Origin: a virus
IMG/VR virus record: IMGVR_UViG_3300020474_001469
Location: 21,655-85,654 of that record
Strand: one strand, 5' to 3'
DNA: 64,000 nt
The notes beneath the pieces were generated by a model, which worked only from the letters and a program-made list of their open reading frames with translations, was not told where the DNA came from and did no database searches. The number at the start of each line of letters is the position of its first letter. The first letter of the stretch is position 1. The translations under genes were made by a program, and so were the position numbers. Shown piece by piece: positions 51,193 to 60,675 of the stretch.

Positions 51193-51410
51193 TTCTTCCT
51201 GCCTCTAAATTGAACAGGTCCAGTCATGTAGGGTTTAGAAAACCATAGCTTAAACCAGTCAGCATCTCCAGGCTTAACTCCTAGTTTCTTTTCTTTACGT
51301 TTTAATTCTGCGGCTGTTTCAGAGGGGTTTTCGTCTATCTTGTATTCAGTAAATCCTTTGAACTCATTTACACCTGCAAGACGTTTTAGTTCTTCAATAC
51401 TAGAATACAT
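51189..51410 (-). CDS. Small protein with LAGVNE leader
   Basis: 73 aa. MYSSIEELKRLAGVNEFKG, then TAAELKRKEKKLG and PGDADWFKLWFSKPYM. Leader shared with the 47689 protein. Overlaps the fusion gene by four bases. Confidence 0.5.
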   Translation of the reverse strand: MYSSIEELKRLAGVNEFKGFTEYKIDENPSETAAELKRKEKKLGVKPGDADWFKLWFSKPYMTGPVQFRGRKK

Positions 51411-51414
51411 TAGA

Positions 51415-52878
51415 CTACCCCTTTACACCTACATCTGGATTAACTGCCCTTGGTGCTTGAGGTGCTCTTTGTTTTGCTATTCTAGCATTTTGATCTTGAT
51501 TAGTTTTGTCTAATGACGCCCACCATTCCTTAGCACCTGCGATTGCCTGATTAGCAGGAATACTACGTCCGTTTTTAAGGAATTTTACATCAGCAATAGC
51601 CATTAGTTGTTTTAATCTTTCTGAGTGATTTACATTAGGCATAGGTCTGCCCATTTGGCTTTGCCGTGTATATGCTAAGTATTTGTCTATAGACTTTTGC
51701 ATTCTTTCTTTGCCGTATTTTTGTAATTTTGCTGGATTAGATTTTAAAACTATTGTTACATCATTAAAAGGATCAAACATTGCATTTTTAACTGTTACCC
51801 CCGACTTGTCTTTATTTACTGAGAAGCCGCCAGCTCCTACTCCAATATTACCGGAGTCTGCTATTTTGTTGCCCTTCATATCATACGTTGCACTTTGGTC
51901 TACGTTTGCCTCTCCATTATCAGTTTTAACACTAGTTACAAAATTTAATTTAATTTTTCTTTGCACATAGTCATATGTATATTCCAATCCTTTGATAGCT
52001 GGTGTTTTCCACATTGTCATTCTTCCATCGACAAATGTGTACTTACCTCCGCCATTGCTTACATGTACTTTATTGTCATCATATTTGTCTTGTACATAGG
52101 TTGTTCCATCATCTGCAGTATATCCAGTTCTGTTAACTGGTATAGTTGCATCTGGTGCCTTAGGTGGATTTTGTGGCTTAAGAACCTTTATTTTATCCGG
52201 TAAAGTATCTCCAACTGCTTCGTTTTTTTGACCCTGACCAAAAACTTTCTTGCGTCTTTTAAAATCCTTTTTTACTTTGTCCACAACATCTTTAACTATA
52301 TTTTCACCAATAGCATCGACACCCATTAAACCTTGTAGTTTTTTAAACATTTCTTCTGCAAAAGGTAATGCAGATTTTGTAACACCTAACTTGAATGCTT
52401 CTATATCATTATCCATTACAGTTTGTCGTAATTTACTTGCACTCATACCCGTGGCATCTTCTGCATCTGGATCTCTAGTTAACCGCACTAGTTTTAAAGT
52501 ATCAAAATTGTAATCGTGTTGATCCATTTTTTTACCATTGTATGATTGAAGTACATTGCCCATTTTAGGCTCACCTTCTAGATATATTAGATCAGTGTAA
52601 CCCATTTTATATAATCTATCAGCCGCCAAAAAAGGACTCTTAGCAAGTCCTACAGCAATGCCGTTAAAACTTTTTTGTGCCCATGCTAATTTTTCTTCGG
52701 AACTTAATGGATCTGTAGGAAGTTTAGATGCTCTATCACTTAAAAACAAAAAAGGATCTGCATTCTGTCTTTTAATTTCTTCTATTAATAGTTCATGTCC
52801 AGAGGTGGCAGGATTTAAACGACCAAATGCAAACGCCGCAGTTTTTTTTGGTGCTTCAAATAACTGCCTTAATCTCAT
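51415..52878 (-). CDS. Nucleotidyltransferase-domain phage protein
   Basis: 487 aa. Leader MRLRQLFEAPK, then FGRLNPATSGHELLI (cf. the GxFxPxTxGH nucleotide site), LSDRASK and MSASKLRQTVMD, a cytidylyl-/adenylyltransferase domain of about 200 residues. The rest is beta-rich (about 240-390) and may be a structural domain. Possibly packed into the head. Confidence 0.65.
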   Translation of the reverse strand: MRLRQLFEAPKKTAAFAFGRLNPATSGHELLIEEIKRQNADPFLFLSDRASKLPTDPLSSEEKLAWAQKSFNGIAVGLAKSPFLAADRLYKMGYTDLIYLEGEPKMGNVLQSYNGKKMDQHDYNFDTLKLVRLTRDPDAEDATGMSASKLRQTVMDNDIEAFKLGVTKSALPFAEEMFKKLQGLMGVDAIGENIVKDVVDKVKKDFKRRKKVFGQGQKNEAVGDTLPDKIKVLKPQNPPKAPDATIPVNRTGYTADDGTTYVQDKYDDNKVHVSNGGGKYTFVDGRMTMWKTPAIKGLEYTYDYVQRKIKLNFVTSVKTDNGEANVDQSATYDMKGNKIADSGNIGVGAGGFSVNKDKSGVTVKNAMFDPFNDVTIVLKSNPAKLQKYGKERMQKSIDKYLAYTRQSQMGRPMPNVNHSERLKQLMAIADVKFLKNGRSIPANQAIAGAKEWWASLDKTNQDQNARIAKQRAPQAPRAVNPDVGVKG

Positions 52879-55019
52879 GTATATTCACCATTGTTAATTT
52901 GTTCTATCTCTTCAGAGTAGATTTTATCGTACAATGCTTGTCTATGATCCTGTTTAAAAACTTCATCTGGCATTTTAGCAACATTATATTTTTTGCAGTA
53001 AGAGTTAATGCCATTGTCTACTAATGGCATAACAATCATTTTAGGATCAAAAACTTTTCTACCTTTAGTAAGTTCTGCAATTTTACACATTGCTGGATAA
53101 TACTGTTTTCTGTAAAAGTCTCTATCATTTTTCATATGTACGTGTGTATCGTCTATAACATCAAAATTAAATTGTTGTTCTAAACCTGCTAGTTCAACTA
53201 TTCTGTATAAATCTTTCATATCTTTACCATCTCTCAAATCATTTTTTCTTTTTGGATCATATTGGTCACCGTCCCATTTACCACTTTTTGTGTTATATTT
53301 GATGTTACCTTTGCTATCCATTACGCCTCCCGGATGTACCATTTCTTTTGACTTTGCAATTTTACCATCTGTGCCTCTATAAGAGTCGTACTCAGCTTCT
53401 AATTTTTTGTACTCGGGAGAATCCGTATATTCAAAGCCATCTGTCTTGTCACCAAGTGCGTCCATTTGATCTCTTATTTTTTTCTTCTCTGCACGTAGTT
53501 TTTGAGTTTCTTTTGTTGCTCTCATAACTTTTGCAAATCTTGTAGTGCTTCCCCCACCTGAGGTGCTTGTTGTATTGCTAGATCCACCTGTTGTTGTAAC
53601 ATTGCTTGTGCTTGTACTGGTAGACGATGATGTGGTTTTGACATCTGCACCACCTTTTTTCATAGCCGCGATTTTGTCTTTGCTTTTTTGCATTGCAGAG
53701 TCCATATCGTCGTCATCATCGCCGTCTAGCATTCTATCAAAGTCGTCTTTTCCATCAGCATCGCGTTTTGTGTTTGTAAACTTGTCTTGCTTTGCCTGCA
53801 TTGCATCAGCTTCGTCTTTATCTATTTCAACTTCTTTGCCTGTTTTAGGGTCAGTTTTGTAATATTTTGTTGTACTTTTTTTATTTTTACCTGAGTATCT
53901 TCCTTCAGGTTTTTCAGGCAACCCTGTAACACCTGCTTTAACTAGTTGTTGTTTTATTCTATTGGTGTTCATTAACCTTGCAAAATATCTGTTGCCTTTT
54001 ACTGCATCTATCAACGCCTGTAGTTCTTGTAATTCAGGTTGACTCAGTGCTTCGTGTAATAATTTTCCTAGCATACTTTGAAAGTCAATACCTGCAGTTA
54101 CAGAACTAGAATCTACTTTTTTCAATAAAGCATTTATACGTTTACTAACATCGTTTCGCGACATTTGTTTACCATTAATATTAAAAGTATCGTCCTTGGT
54201 TGATGCTTTAGTAGTTGCTGTCTTTGTGCCATCTGGGTCTTGTTGTGCTGGTGTTGCTCCTGTAGTAGCTGGTGCTGTTTTATCAGGAGGTGATACTTTA
54301 GGTGCTTTATCTTTAGGATCAGGTGTTGCTGTCTTTGTGCCATCTGGGTCTTGTTGTGCTGTTGTGGTTCCTGTTGTATCTGATGCTGTTGGAGTGCCTC
54401 CAGGTGCAGTAGTTTGTGTTTGTGCATCAGGTGATACTGGTGCTGTTTGTTGTCCTGTAGTTGTGTCCTGTCCTGCAGGTGTTGCTCCTGTCGTAGCAGG
54501 TGCTGTTTTATCCTGAGGAGATACTTTAGGTGTTTTATCCTGGGGGTTTTGTTGTACTGGAGCTGGTGTTGTAGTTGCACCGGGCGATACTTTATCTTTT
54601 GGATTAGGTGCTGGTGCAGTTGTTTGGTTTGCCTGTGTAGTATTTGCCTGAGCGTCAGCCGGTCCGTCAACACCTTGAGTTGTATTTCCTGATGGCTGAG
54701 CTGGTTGTGCTGGAGCCGTCGGAGCAGGTTCTTGTGCGGGTTCTTTTTGTACACCTGCACTTTGCATAGCCTTCAATGTTCCTGGGCCTGCATCTCCGTC
54801 TACTGCTATTCCTTGTTTTTGTTGAAAAGCTCTAACTGCATTGGCAGTACCTTTTCCGTAAATTCCATCTTCGCCTCCGGCATTAAAGCCGTTAGCATTT
54901 AACCATTTTTGTAATTCTACAACTTCAGGCAGTTTGTTAGCACCATACCCGCTTTTTTTCCAAAGGCTTTGTGTAGTGTCTACATTAAGTTCTAAAAGGA
55001 TTTCTGCCCAAGCTACCAT
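52875..55019 (-). CDS. Large protein with peptidoglycan-binding domain
   Basis: 714 aa. N-terminal PG_binding_1-like domain (LQKWLNANGFNAGGEDGIYG, then NAVRAFQQKQG). Then a T/P/Q/D-rich low-complexity region with repeated QQDPDGTKTAT and DKTAPATTG units (about 100-260), helical region, serine/threonine stretch and a globular C-terminus (RDFYRKQYYPAM). Could be a tail lysozyme-associated or internal virion protein. Overlaps both neighbours. Confidence 0.6.
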   Translation of the reverse strand: MVAWAEILLELNVDTTQSLWKKSGYGANKLPEVVELQKWLNANGFNAGGEDGIYGKGTANAVRAFQQKQGIAVDGDAGPGTLKAMQSAGVQKEPAQEPAPTAPAQPAQPSGNTTQGVDGPADAQANTTQANQTTAPAPNPKDKVSPGATTTPAPVQQNPQDKTPKVSPQDKTAPATTGATPAGQDTTTGQQTAPVSPDAQTQTTAPGGTPTASDTTGTTTAQQDPDGTKTATPDPKDKAPKVSPPDKTAPATTGATPAQQDPDGTKTATTKASTKDDTFNINGKQMSRNDVSKRINALLKKVDSSSVTAGIDFQSMLGKLLHEALSQPELQELQALIDAVKGNRYFARLMNTNRIKQQLVKAGVTGLPEKPEGRYSGKNKKSTTKYYKTDPKTGKEVEIDKDEADAMQAKQDKFTNTKRDADGKDDFDRMLDGDDDDDMDSAMQKSKDKIAAMKKGGADVKTTSSSTSTSTSNVTTTGGSSNTTSTSGGGSTTRFAKVMRATKETQKLRAEKKKIRDQMDALGDKTDGFEYTDSPEYKKLEAEYDSYRGTDGKIAKSKEMVHPGGVMDSKGNIKYNTKSGKWDGDQYDPKRKNDLRDGKDMKDLYRIVELAGLEQQFNFDVIDDTHVHMKNDRDFYRKQYYPAMCKIAELTKGRKVFDPKMIVMPLVDNGINSYCKKYNVAKMPDEVFKQDHRQALYDKIYSEEIEQINNGEYT
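54200..54750 (-). repeat. T/P/Q-rich coding repeats
   Basis: Imperfect tandem repeats in the linker of the peptidoglycan-binding protein, based on QQDPDGTKTAT, PKVSPxDKTAPATTG and similar units. A Q/H-rich frame within it is an artefact of the same repeats. Confidence 0.6.
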
Positions 55020-55582
55020 TTTCTACAACTCCAGTAACGAGCCTTATGACGCGGTCCTGGATTAGCACAGTTATGTCTTGCTCTAAAGGAACGTCTACGT
55101 GCCGGATTAGACTTTTTAATTTTCACGCCTTTTTGCCCAAAGTTAACTTTAACTACATTACCTTTTGGATTCTTTACATAGACTTTAAATTTCTTAACAT
55201 CTCCAGCCATTGGCTTACCAAGTTTGACTTTACGTCCTTGGTATTCTGCTTCGTCAATAACATCATCTTCGTTAAACCACATAACACCATATTCTGCAAA
55301 AAAATCATCGTCATCATCAAATGTAACTTCGTCTAATTCTTCTGCTTCGTCTGTTGATACTTCTATATCAAAATCTTCGTATCCTTCAGCAAAAAGGTAC
55401 TTACTTAACCTTTCAGCATATTCGTCTGATTCTTCGTTAGTTAGTTGTCTAGCTAAAGGTATTTCTAAAACTCTAGCACCCTGTTCTGATTCTAAAACAG
55501 TTAGATTTGGAAAAATAGATTCATCTAGGTTTTCGTTTAAATTATCATCTTTTTCAAATACTATTCTTACAAAATGTTCCAT
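55013..55582 (-). CDS. Conserved phage protein with basic C-terminal domain
   Basis: 189 aa. Acidic N-terminal half and a basic C-terminus: RKVKLGKPMAGDVKKFKVYV, then ARRRSFRARHNCANPGPRHK and YWSCRKW. This last module occurs at the end of other phage proteins, possibly head-related; function unknown. Confidence 0.6.
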   Translation of the reverse strand: MEHFVRIVFEKDDNLNENLDESIFPNLTVLESEQGARVLEIPLARQLTNEESDEYAERLSKYLFAEGYEDFDIEVSTDEAEELDEVTFDDDDDFFAEYGVMWFNEDDVIDEAEYQGRKVKLGKPMAGDVKKFKVYVKNPKGNVVKVNFGQKGVKIKKSNPARRRSFRARHNCANPGPRHKARYWSCRKW

Positions 55583-55592
55583 TGCTTCGTCC

Positions 55593-55958
55593 TTAATGAT
55601 TTAAAACAACACCATTTACAGTTCCGTCTGTATAGGTTACTACTATTCTTATCCACACATAATTACCTGTAACGTTACGTATTGCACTTGTAGTCTGTGT
55701 AGATAAAGTGTTAGTATCTACAGTAAACCAGTCTGCTTCTGCTGGTGTTGTCGCAAGTGTGCCTTGTATTAGTATTGTTCCACTGAATCCATCAAGATTA
55801 TATTGTATACTATGTAAACCATCAGATCGTCCATAGTATCCATCACCTTTTAGTTTATCAGATGTATTCGTCACTGACGTGCTGTCACCCGGATGGGTGA
55901 AACTAGTGTTGTTTGTTGAGCTTATTACAAAATTAAATGTTTCACTGTTTGCTGGCAT
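55593..55958 (-). CDS. Small beta-sandwich virion-type protein
   Basis: 121 aa, rich in Ser/Thr/Asn (PANSETFNFVISSTNNTSF) with GTILIQGTLATTP and VWIRIVVTYTDGTV. Resembles small phage structural proteins. No family named. Confidence 0.5.
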   Translation of the reverse strand: MPANSETFNFVISSTNNTSFTHPGDSTSVTNTSDKLKGDGYYGRSDGLHSIQYNLDGFSGTILIQGTLATTPAEADWFTVDTNTLSTQTTSAIRNVTGNYVWIRIVVTYTDGTVNGVVLNH

Positions 55959-55962
55959 ACAA

Positions 55963-56637
55963 TTATTTATCTATATTTTGCCTGCTTACCAATTTGTCTA
56001 TTCTTGCAAAACTAGTGCCAGCAATCAAATTACACAACATCAGAGTTGAATCATTTTTAGCATACATATATCGTCCAGCAACATAGCCGTTTTTCTTTAT
56101 TTCATCATTAGTAGCAGGAGTAATTTTAACTTTATTTTTATTTCTCTCACACCAGTCACCAAATGAAGCTGGAAGAGGATTATTCCCAAATGTAATCTTA
56201 TATTCATATGGAAAATCACCATTAACAATCATAGTTTTGTGATTATCCATTAAAAATTGTGCTAGTTTTGGATCTGGCTCATAAAACTCTGTAATAGATG
56301 TAATTTTTTTAGCTATACTTTTAAGCCAAGGTTTGTCATTAGAATAAACTTTAACAACATTACCTTCACATCTTAACATATACTCATTTGTATACCTAAA
56401 ACATTCATTAAAAAAAGTTCTTACATCAGTAAACTCGTCTTGTTTTATTTGCTTCTCTTTCATAGTCTTTTTAATCCATAGAGGAAGACCAGATTCGTGA
56501 GAACGTTGTAAGTCATCTATAATAGACTTCGCATACCTAAAGTTTTTATTTCTAAAGATACTAGCTATAGGATTTCTAAATGACATTCCATAAAGATATT
56601 TGTTGTAAAATAGTTTTTTTGTTTCAAACTTTTTCAA
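55963..56637 (-). CDS. Conserved phage hypothetical protein
   Basis: 224 aa. Starts MKKFETKKLFYNKYLYG; contains RFTDV-like DVRTFFNECF and CNLIAGTSFARIDKL. Seen in marine phages as I recall; unknown function. Its start overlaps the end of the Clp gene. Confidence 0.55.
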   Translation of the reverse strand: MKKFETKKLFYNKYLYGMSFRNPIASIFRNKNFRYAKSIIDDLQRSHESGLPLWIKKTMKEKQIKQDEFTDVRTFFNECFRYTNEYMLRCEGNVVKVYSNDKPWLKSIAKKITSITEFYEPDPKLAQFLMDNHKTMIVNGDFPYEYKITFGNNPLPASFGDWCERNKNKVKITPATNDEIKKNGYVAGRYMYAKNDSTLMLCNLIAGTSFARIDKLVSRQNIDK

Positions 56638-58861
56638 TTTTTACCTTTTCGTAATCAAGTTTTATAGATTTACCTTTAACGACAATTTTACATTCGCCGC
56701 CTTCTTTTAATTCTCCAAACAACATTGCCCTTGATAAAGGCTTTTTAATATCTCTATCAATTACACGTTGTAAGGGTCTTGCACCCATCTTACTGTCGTA
56801 TCCTTTATCAACAAGATAATCTAAAGCATCATTGTCAATAGTAATTTTGATGCCTTTTGCTTCTACCTGTGTACGTAATGTTACTAGGAATTTACCAACA
56901 ACTTTCATCATTACTTCTTTACTTAATTTTCCAAAAGTTACTACTCCGTCTAATCTATTTCTAAATTCGGGAGCAAAGTATTGTTTTAGTTCAGTATCTT
57001 CATATTTGAAGTCAAAGTCGTCGGAAAATCCTATAGACTCTTTTTCAGCTTGTTCTGCACCTAGGTTTGTTGTTAGTATGACTATAGTGTTACGTGCATC
57101 TGCTTCTTTACCATTACTTCCTGTCACTTTTCCGTTGTCCATTATTTGTAACAGTATTTGTGACACATCAGGATGTGCTTTTTCTATTTCATCTAATAGT
57201 AATACACAATTAGGATTTTCTTGTAGTTTAGTAATTAAGAGTCCGTGATTTTCTTCGTAACCTACATATCCTGGAGGACTACCAATAAACTTTGCTACTG
57301 CATGTTTTTCTTGATATTCACTCATATCGAAACGTACAAGTTTTGTACCTAAGTGTTTTGCAAGTTGTTTTGCAGTTTCGGTTTTACCTGTTCCAGTAGG
57401 ACCCATAAATATAAAACTTCCAATAGGTTTATCTTCATCTTTCAATCCTGCTTGTGCTACTAGGATCTTATCAACTAAATCTTCTATTGCTTTATCCTGT
57501 CCGTACACACTACCTTTAATATTCTTTTCAAGATTTGCTAGGTTCTCAGTTTCTTTTTCAGCAACCTGTTCAGCAGGTAAATTTACAAGTTTTGCAAGTT
57601 CAAACTGAATATTTTCTTCTCCTACATTTCTCTCAATATCTTTTTCTTTTAGATTAAACCTACTACAAGCTAAATCAATCAAGTCAATAGCTTTATCAGG
57701 AAGTTTCTTATCACTTTGATATTTCACACTTAATTTAATTGCTGAGTCGATTGCATCTTCTGAAATAACTGTGTTATGAAACTCTTCATAATACTTTTTG
57801 ATACCATTAAGAATATCCATTGTTATTTCTTGTGACGGCTCGTCGACTGTAACCCTTTGGAACCTTCTCATTAATGCTCTATCTTTTTCAAAGTATTTTC
57901 TATATTCTTCCCAAGTGGTACTTGCAACAACTTTGATATTACCTTTACTAAGTGCAGGTTTAAGCATATTAGCAAGATCGTTTGAGTTAGGTCCGCCACC
58001 TGATCCTGCTCCACTAATCATGTGTGCTTCGTCAATAAACATTATAGTTTTGCCTTTACCTCTAAGTCCAGCTAAAACAAGTTTGAACCTTTCTTCAAAG
58101 TCACCTCGATACTTAGAACCAGCTAGTAATGATCCTATGTCTAAGTTGTAAACATTGTATTCTTTTAAAAACTCTGGCACAGTATCATTGACAATATTCC
58201 AAGCTAATCCTTCTGCAATAGCAGTTTTACCAACTCCAGGATCACCTACTAATAATACGTTGTTCTTGTTACGTCTACCTAATGCAAGTGCAATACTGTC
58301 TAGTTCTTCACTTCTTCCAATCACAGGATCAATTTTATTTTTTTGTACTTCCTGATTTAGGTTTGTTGTAAATGCTCGTAAAGCCCGTTGTGCCTGTCCT
58401 GACATTTCATCTTCAGCTAGATCGTATTCCATTTCATTGCTGAGATAATCATTTAATTTATCTTTTTGAACACCGCCTTTTTCTAAGTAGTAGTTTGCAA
58501 CAGATTTCTTTTCTGATAATACACTTAATACAACGTCTTGTAAGTCAATATGCGATCTTCCGCTGAAAAGAGTTTGTGTAAAAGCTCTGTTTAAAACCCT
58601 TTCAACTGATTGTGTTTTTTTAGGCTTATGTTTAGGATCATCTATTTCAATATCCTTACAACTATTTTTTAAATGATGCTCTAAATTAGTTTTGATAAAT
58701 TCAACATCTGCACCAAAACCTTTCAACAAATTATATAAAGTTTCGCTACACATTATACTGAACAATAAATGTTCAATAGTAACGTATTCGTGCTTTAGGT
58801 TTTTTGCATCTTTAATTGCTTTTTCAAATACTAATTTTAAATCTTCACTAGGTTCTACCAT
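56624..58861 (-). CDS. clpA: ClpA-type AAA+ unfoldase
   Basis: 745 aa, near the length of ClpA (758). Clp N-domain, D1 Walker A GDPGVGKT (206-213) and FIDEAH, D2 Walker A GPTGTGKT (487-494) and LLLDEIEKAHPDV. IGF (610-612) in ESIGFSDD lies where ClpA has its IGL loop for ClpP docking, so it may bind host ClpP. No ClpP gene in the window. Could redirect host proteolysis. Confidence 0.9.
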   Translation of the reverse strand: MVEPSEDLKLVFEKAIKDAKNLKHEYVTIEHLLFSIMCSETLYNLLKGFGADVEFIKTNLEHHLKNSCKDIEIDDPKHKPKKTQSVERVLNRAFTQTLFSGRSHIDLQDVVLSVLSEKKSVANYYLEKGGVQKDKLNDYLSNEMEYDLAEDEMSGQAQRALRAFTTNLNQEVQKNKIDPVIGRSEELDSIALALGRRNKNNVLLVGDPGVGKTAIAEGLAWNIVNDTVPEFLKEYNVYNLDIGSLLAGSKYRGDFEERFKLVLAGLRGKGKTIMFIDEAHMISGAGSGGGPNSNDLANMLKPALSKGNIKVVASTTWEEYRKYFEKDRALMRRFQRVTVDEPSQEITMDILNGIKKYYEEFHNTVISEDAIDSAIKLSVKYQSDKKLPDKAIDLIDLACSRFNLKEKDIERNVGEENIQFELAKLVNLPAEQVAEKETENLANLEKNIKGSVYGQDKAIEDLVDKILVAQAGLKDEDKPIGSFIFMGPTGTGKTETAKQLAKHLGTKLVRFDMSEYQEKHAVAKFIGSPPGYVGYEENHGLLITKLQENPNCVLLLDEIEKAHPDVSQILLQIMDNGKVTGSNGKEADARNTIVILTTNLGAEQAEKESIGFSDDFDFKYEDTELKQYFAPEFRNRLDGVVTFGKLSKEVMMKVVGKFLVTLRTQVEAKGIKITIDNDALDYLVDKGYDSKMGARPLQRVIDRDIKKPLSRAMLFGELKEGGECKIVVKGKSIKLDYEKVKIEKV

Positions 58862-58884
58862 TAACGTGTTCCTTTGTTTTCCAT

Positions 58885-59304
58885 TTATTCGTGTTCTCCA
58901 CCTGGATCATTTGCATCTAATTTTACCTTTTTACCATTTACCCACATGTTCTGCCTTGCTCTTGGTCCACTGTTATAACCACTCTTGAAGGTAAATGACT
59001 TTACAGTTTTATTTAAGCTATCAGGCCTTTTATCAGCCTCATTAAAGATCATAACTGTAATTGCAGTACCTGATATTAGTGCGACGTGAGCTATAGCACT
59101 TATGCCAAATGCAGTTATACTTCCAACCATAATTGAAAATATTCCACTCCACATAAATGCTAAAATCGTAAACACCATATGTGCTACCCTTGGATCTAGT
59201 TTACGTAATGCTGATCCTTCGATTGTCATAATAGAATTCCAAAAGTCTTTGATTATTACGTATACCAATACAGGAGGGTATGCTTTATAACTATTTTTAT
59301 TCAT
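58885..59304 (-). CDS. Membrane protein, three helices
   Basis: 139 aa. Three hydrophobic segments (about 12-30, 43-62, 66-90) and a soluble C-terminus ending DPGGEHE. Unrecognised. Own promoter upstream. Confidence 0.55.
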   Translation of the reverse strand: MNKNSYKAYPPVLVYVIIKDFWNSIMTIEGSALRKLDPRVAHMVFTILAFMWSGIFSIMVGSITAFGISAIAHVALISGTAITVMIFNEADKRPDSLNKTVKSFTFKSGYNSGPRARQNMWVNGKKVKLDANDPGGEHE

Positions 59305-59328
59305 CTTTCAATCTCCTAACTATTATAC

Positions 59329-59356
59329 ATTATACACATATTTAAAAAAAATGCAA
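59329..59356 (-). promoter_or_regulatory. Sigma70-type promoter
   Basis: TTGCAT - 16 bases - TATAAT in the 53-base gap before the membrane-protein gene. Confidence 0.5.
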
Positions 59357-59357
59357 G

Positions 59358-60200
59358 TTATTTGGTAATATCTCTCTTTATGTTCTCTATCAGTTGCAGG
59401 TTCTTTTCTGATAATTTAGGTGTTTGGCAACCAATTTCAACGTATAAGTTGCCTCTTTGCTTTGTACGCATTACAGGTATTCCGTATCCATTTATACTAA
59501 ATGTAGTTCCAGGATTTGTTCCTGTAGGTATTGTCAAACTAATAGATTTACCTTCAGGAGTGTTTATGTCTATCTTGGTTCCTGTTAGTAAATCTAACAT
59601 GCCTACGGATATTTTTGTATATATGTTATTACCGTCAACACGCCATCCAGGAGGATATCTTACTCTTATTACAACGGATAAGTCTCCCCTTGGTAAGTTA
59701 GGTATAGAGTTATCGCCGTATCCTGTAAATCTAAGGGTGTCTCCATCTTTCATACCTTCTGGTATTCTTACATCTAGTATCTCATTCTGTCCATTGGGCA
59801 ATTTAAATGTTATAGTGTTTCCACCGCCTGTAAATACATCTTTAAAGTCTATTGTATAGTTTAGTCTTATATCTTTATTTTTACGAGGACGTTGTTGTGC
59901 AAAACCAAATGGACCTCCTCCAAACATTTGTTCAAACACGTCTCCCATGTTTCCTGAATTAAAATGAAACGACTGGCTTTGATTTTGATTTACTTGCTGT
60001 GGATCAGCTGTACCAAATTGATCGTACATTTGGCGTTTTTGTGTATCACTAAGGACTTGATATGCTTCGTTAATTTGTTTAAACTTCTCAGGATCTCCTC
60101 CTTTGTCAGGATGGTACTGCATTGCTTTATTTTTGAATGCTGTTTTAAGTTCTTTGTCTGAGGAAGATTTTGTTACCCCTAGAAGTTCATAGTAGTCCAT
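59358..60200 (-). CDS. dnaJ: DnaJ-type co-chaperone
   Basis: 280 aa. N-terminal J domain with HPD at 30-32, GF-rich linker (FGGGPFGFAQ), then two DnaJ C-terminal substrate domains, without the CxxCxGxG zinc repeats (type II / CbpA-like). It stimulates Hsp70 and presumably works with host DnaK in virion assembly or replication. Confidence 0.9.
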   Translation of the reverse strand: MDYYELLGVTKSSSDKELKTAFKNKAMQYHPDKGGDPEKFKQINEAYQVLSDTQKRQMYDQFGTADPQQVNQNQSQSFHFNSGNMGDVFEQMFGGGPFGFAQQRPRKNKDIRLNYTIDFKDVFTGGGNTITFKLPNGQNEILDVRIPEGMKDGDTLRFTGYGDNSIPNLPRGDLSVVIRVRYPPGWRVDGNNIYTKISVGMLDLLTGTKIDINTPEGKSISLTIPTGTNPGTTFSINGYGIPVMRTKQRGNLYVEIGCQTPKLSEKNLQLIENIKRDITK

Positions 60201-60212
60201 ACTACTACTTAT

Positions 60213-60662
60213 TTAAACGGTAACTTTGCCTTCGGAGATTAGACGTTCTCTATTTTTTAAATGCTGTGCATCTATTTCGTCTTTAGATCCACCAAAATAT
60301 GCAACACCGTAGCCGTCATCAATCATAACTTCAGTAAGTTTTCTTTGTGCGTCTTTCTCACCATGGTATACTAAAAAGTCTCCTAGTATTCTACCAAACT
60401 TACCTCTACTGTCTTCACCTGATTTGTCTATGGTAGTTTTTAAAACTTGTATTGATCCTACAGGTAGATAACTTTTTACATATTCTTTTGATGCAAGGCC
60501 AAACTGCTTTTCTACTAAATCTCTAGTTCTAGATTCAGGAGTATCAATGCCCATCATTCTCACACGTTCTTTGTGCATCCATACTCCGAATCCTAAGTCG
60601 ATATCAACGTCAACTGTATCTCCGTCGACTACTCTTAAAATTTTTGCCTTATACTCATACAT
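60213..60662 (-). CDS. Thermonuclease-family (SNase) protein
   Basis: 149 aa starting MYEYKAKILRVVDG with AGGA upstream. VVDGDTVDVDIDLG, RVRMMGIDTPESR and GRILGDF are those of the staphylococcal nuclease fold, including catalytic Arg and Asp residues. May degrade host DNA/RNA. No signal peptide from this start. Confidence 0.8.
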   Translation of the reverse strand: MYEYKAKILRVVDGDTVDVDIDLGFGVWMHKERVRMMGIDTPESRTRDLVEKQFGLASKEYVKSYLPVGSIQVLKTTIDKSGEDSRGKFGRILGDFLVYHGEKDAQRKLTEVMIDDGYGVAYFGGSKDEIDAQHLKNRERLISEGKVTV

Positions 60663-60675
60663 TTTATAATCCTTT

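Noticed and set aside
54134-54760. Long Q/H/L-rich reading frame on the minus strand
   Set aside because: Other-frame reading of the T/P/Q-rich repeats of the peptidoglycan-binding protein; composition is an artefact.
55964-55971. GATAAATA late-promoter-like site
   Set aside because: Only six bases before the ATG of the 55593 gene, leaving no room for a ribosome site; within the end of the gene upstream.
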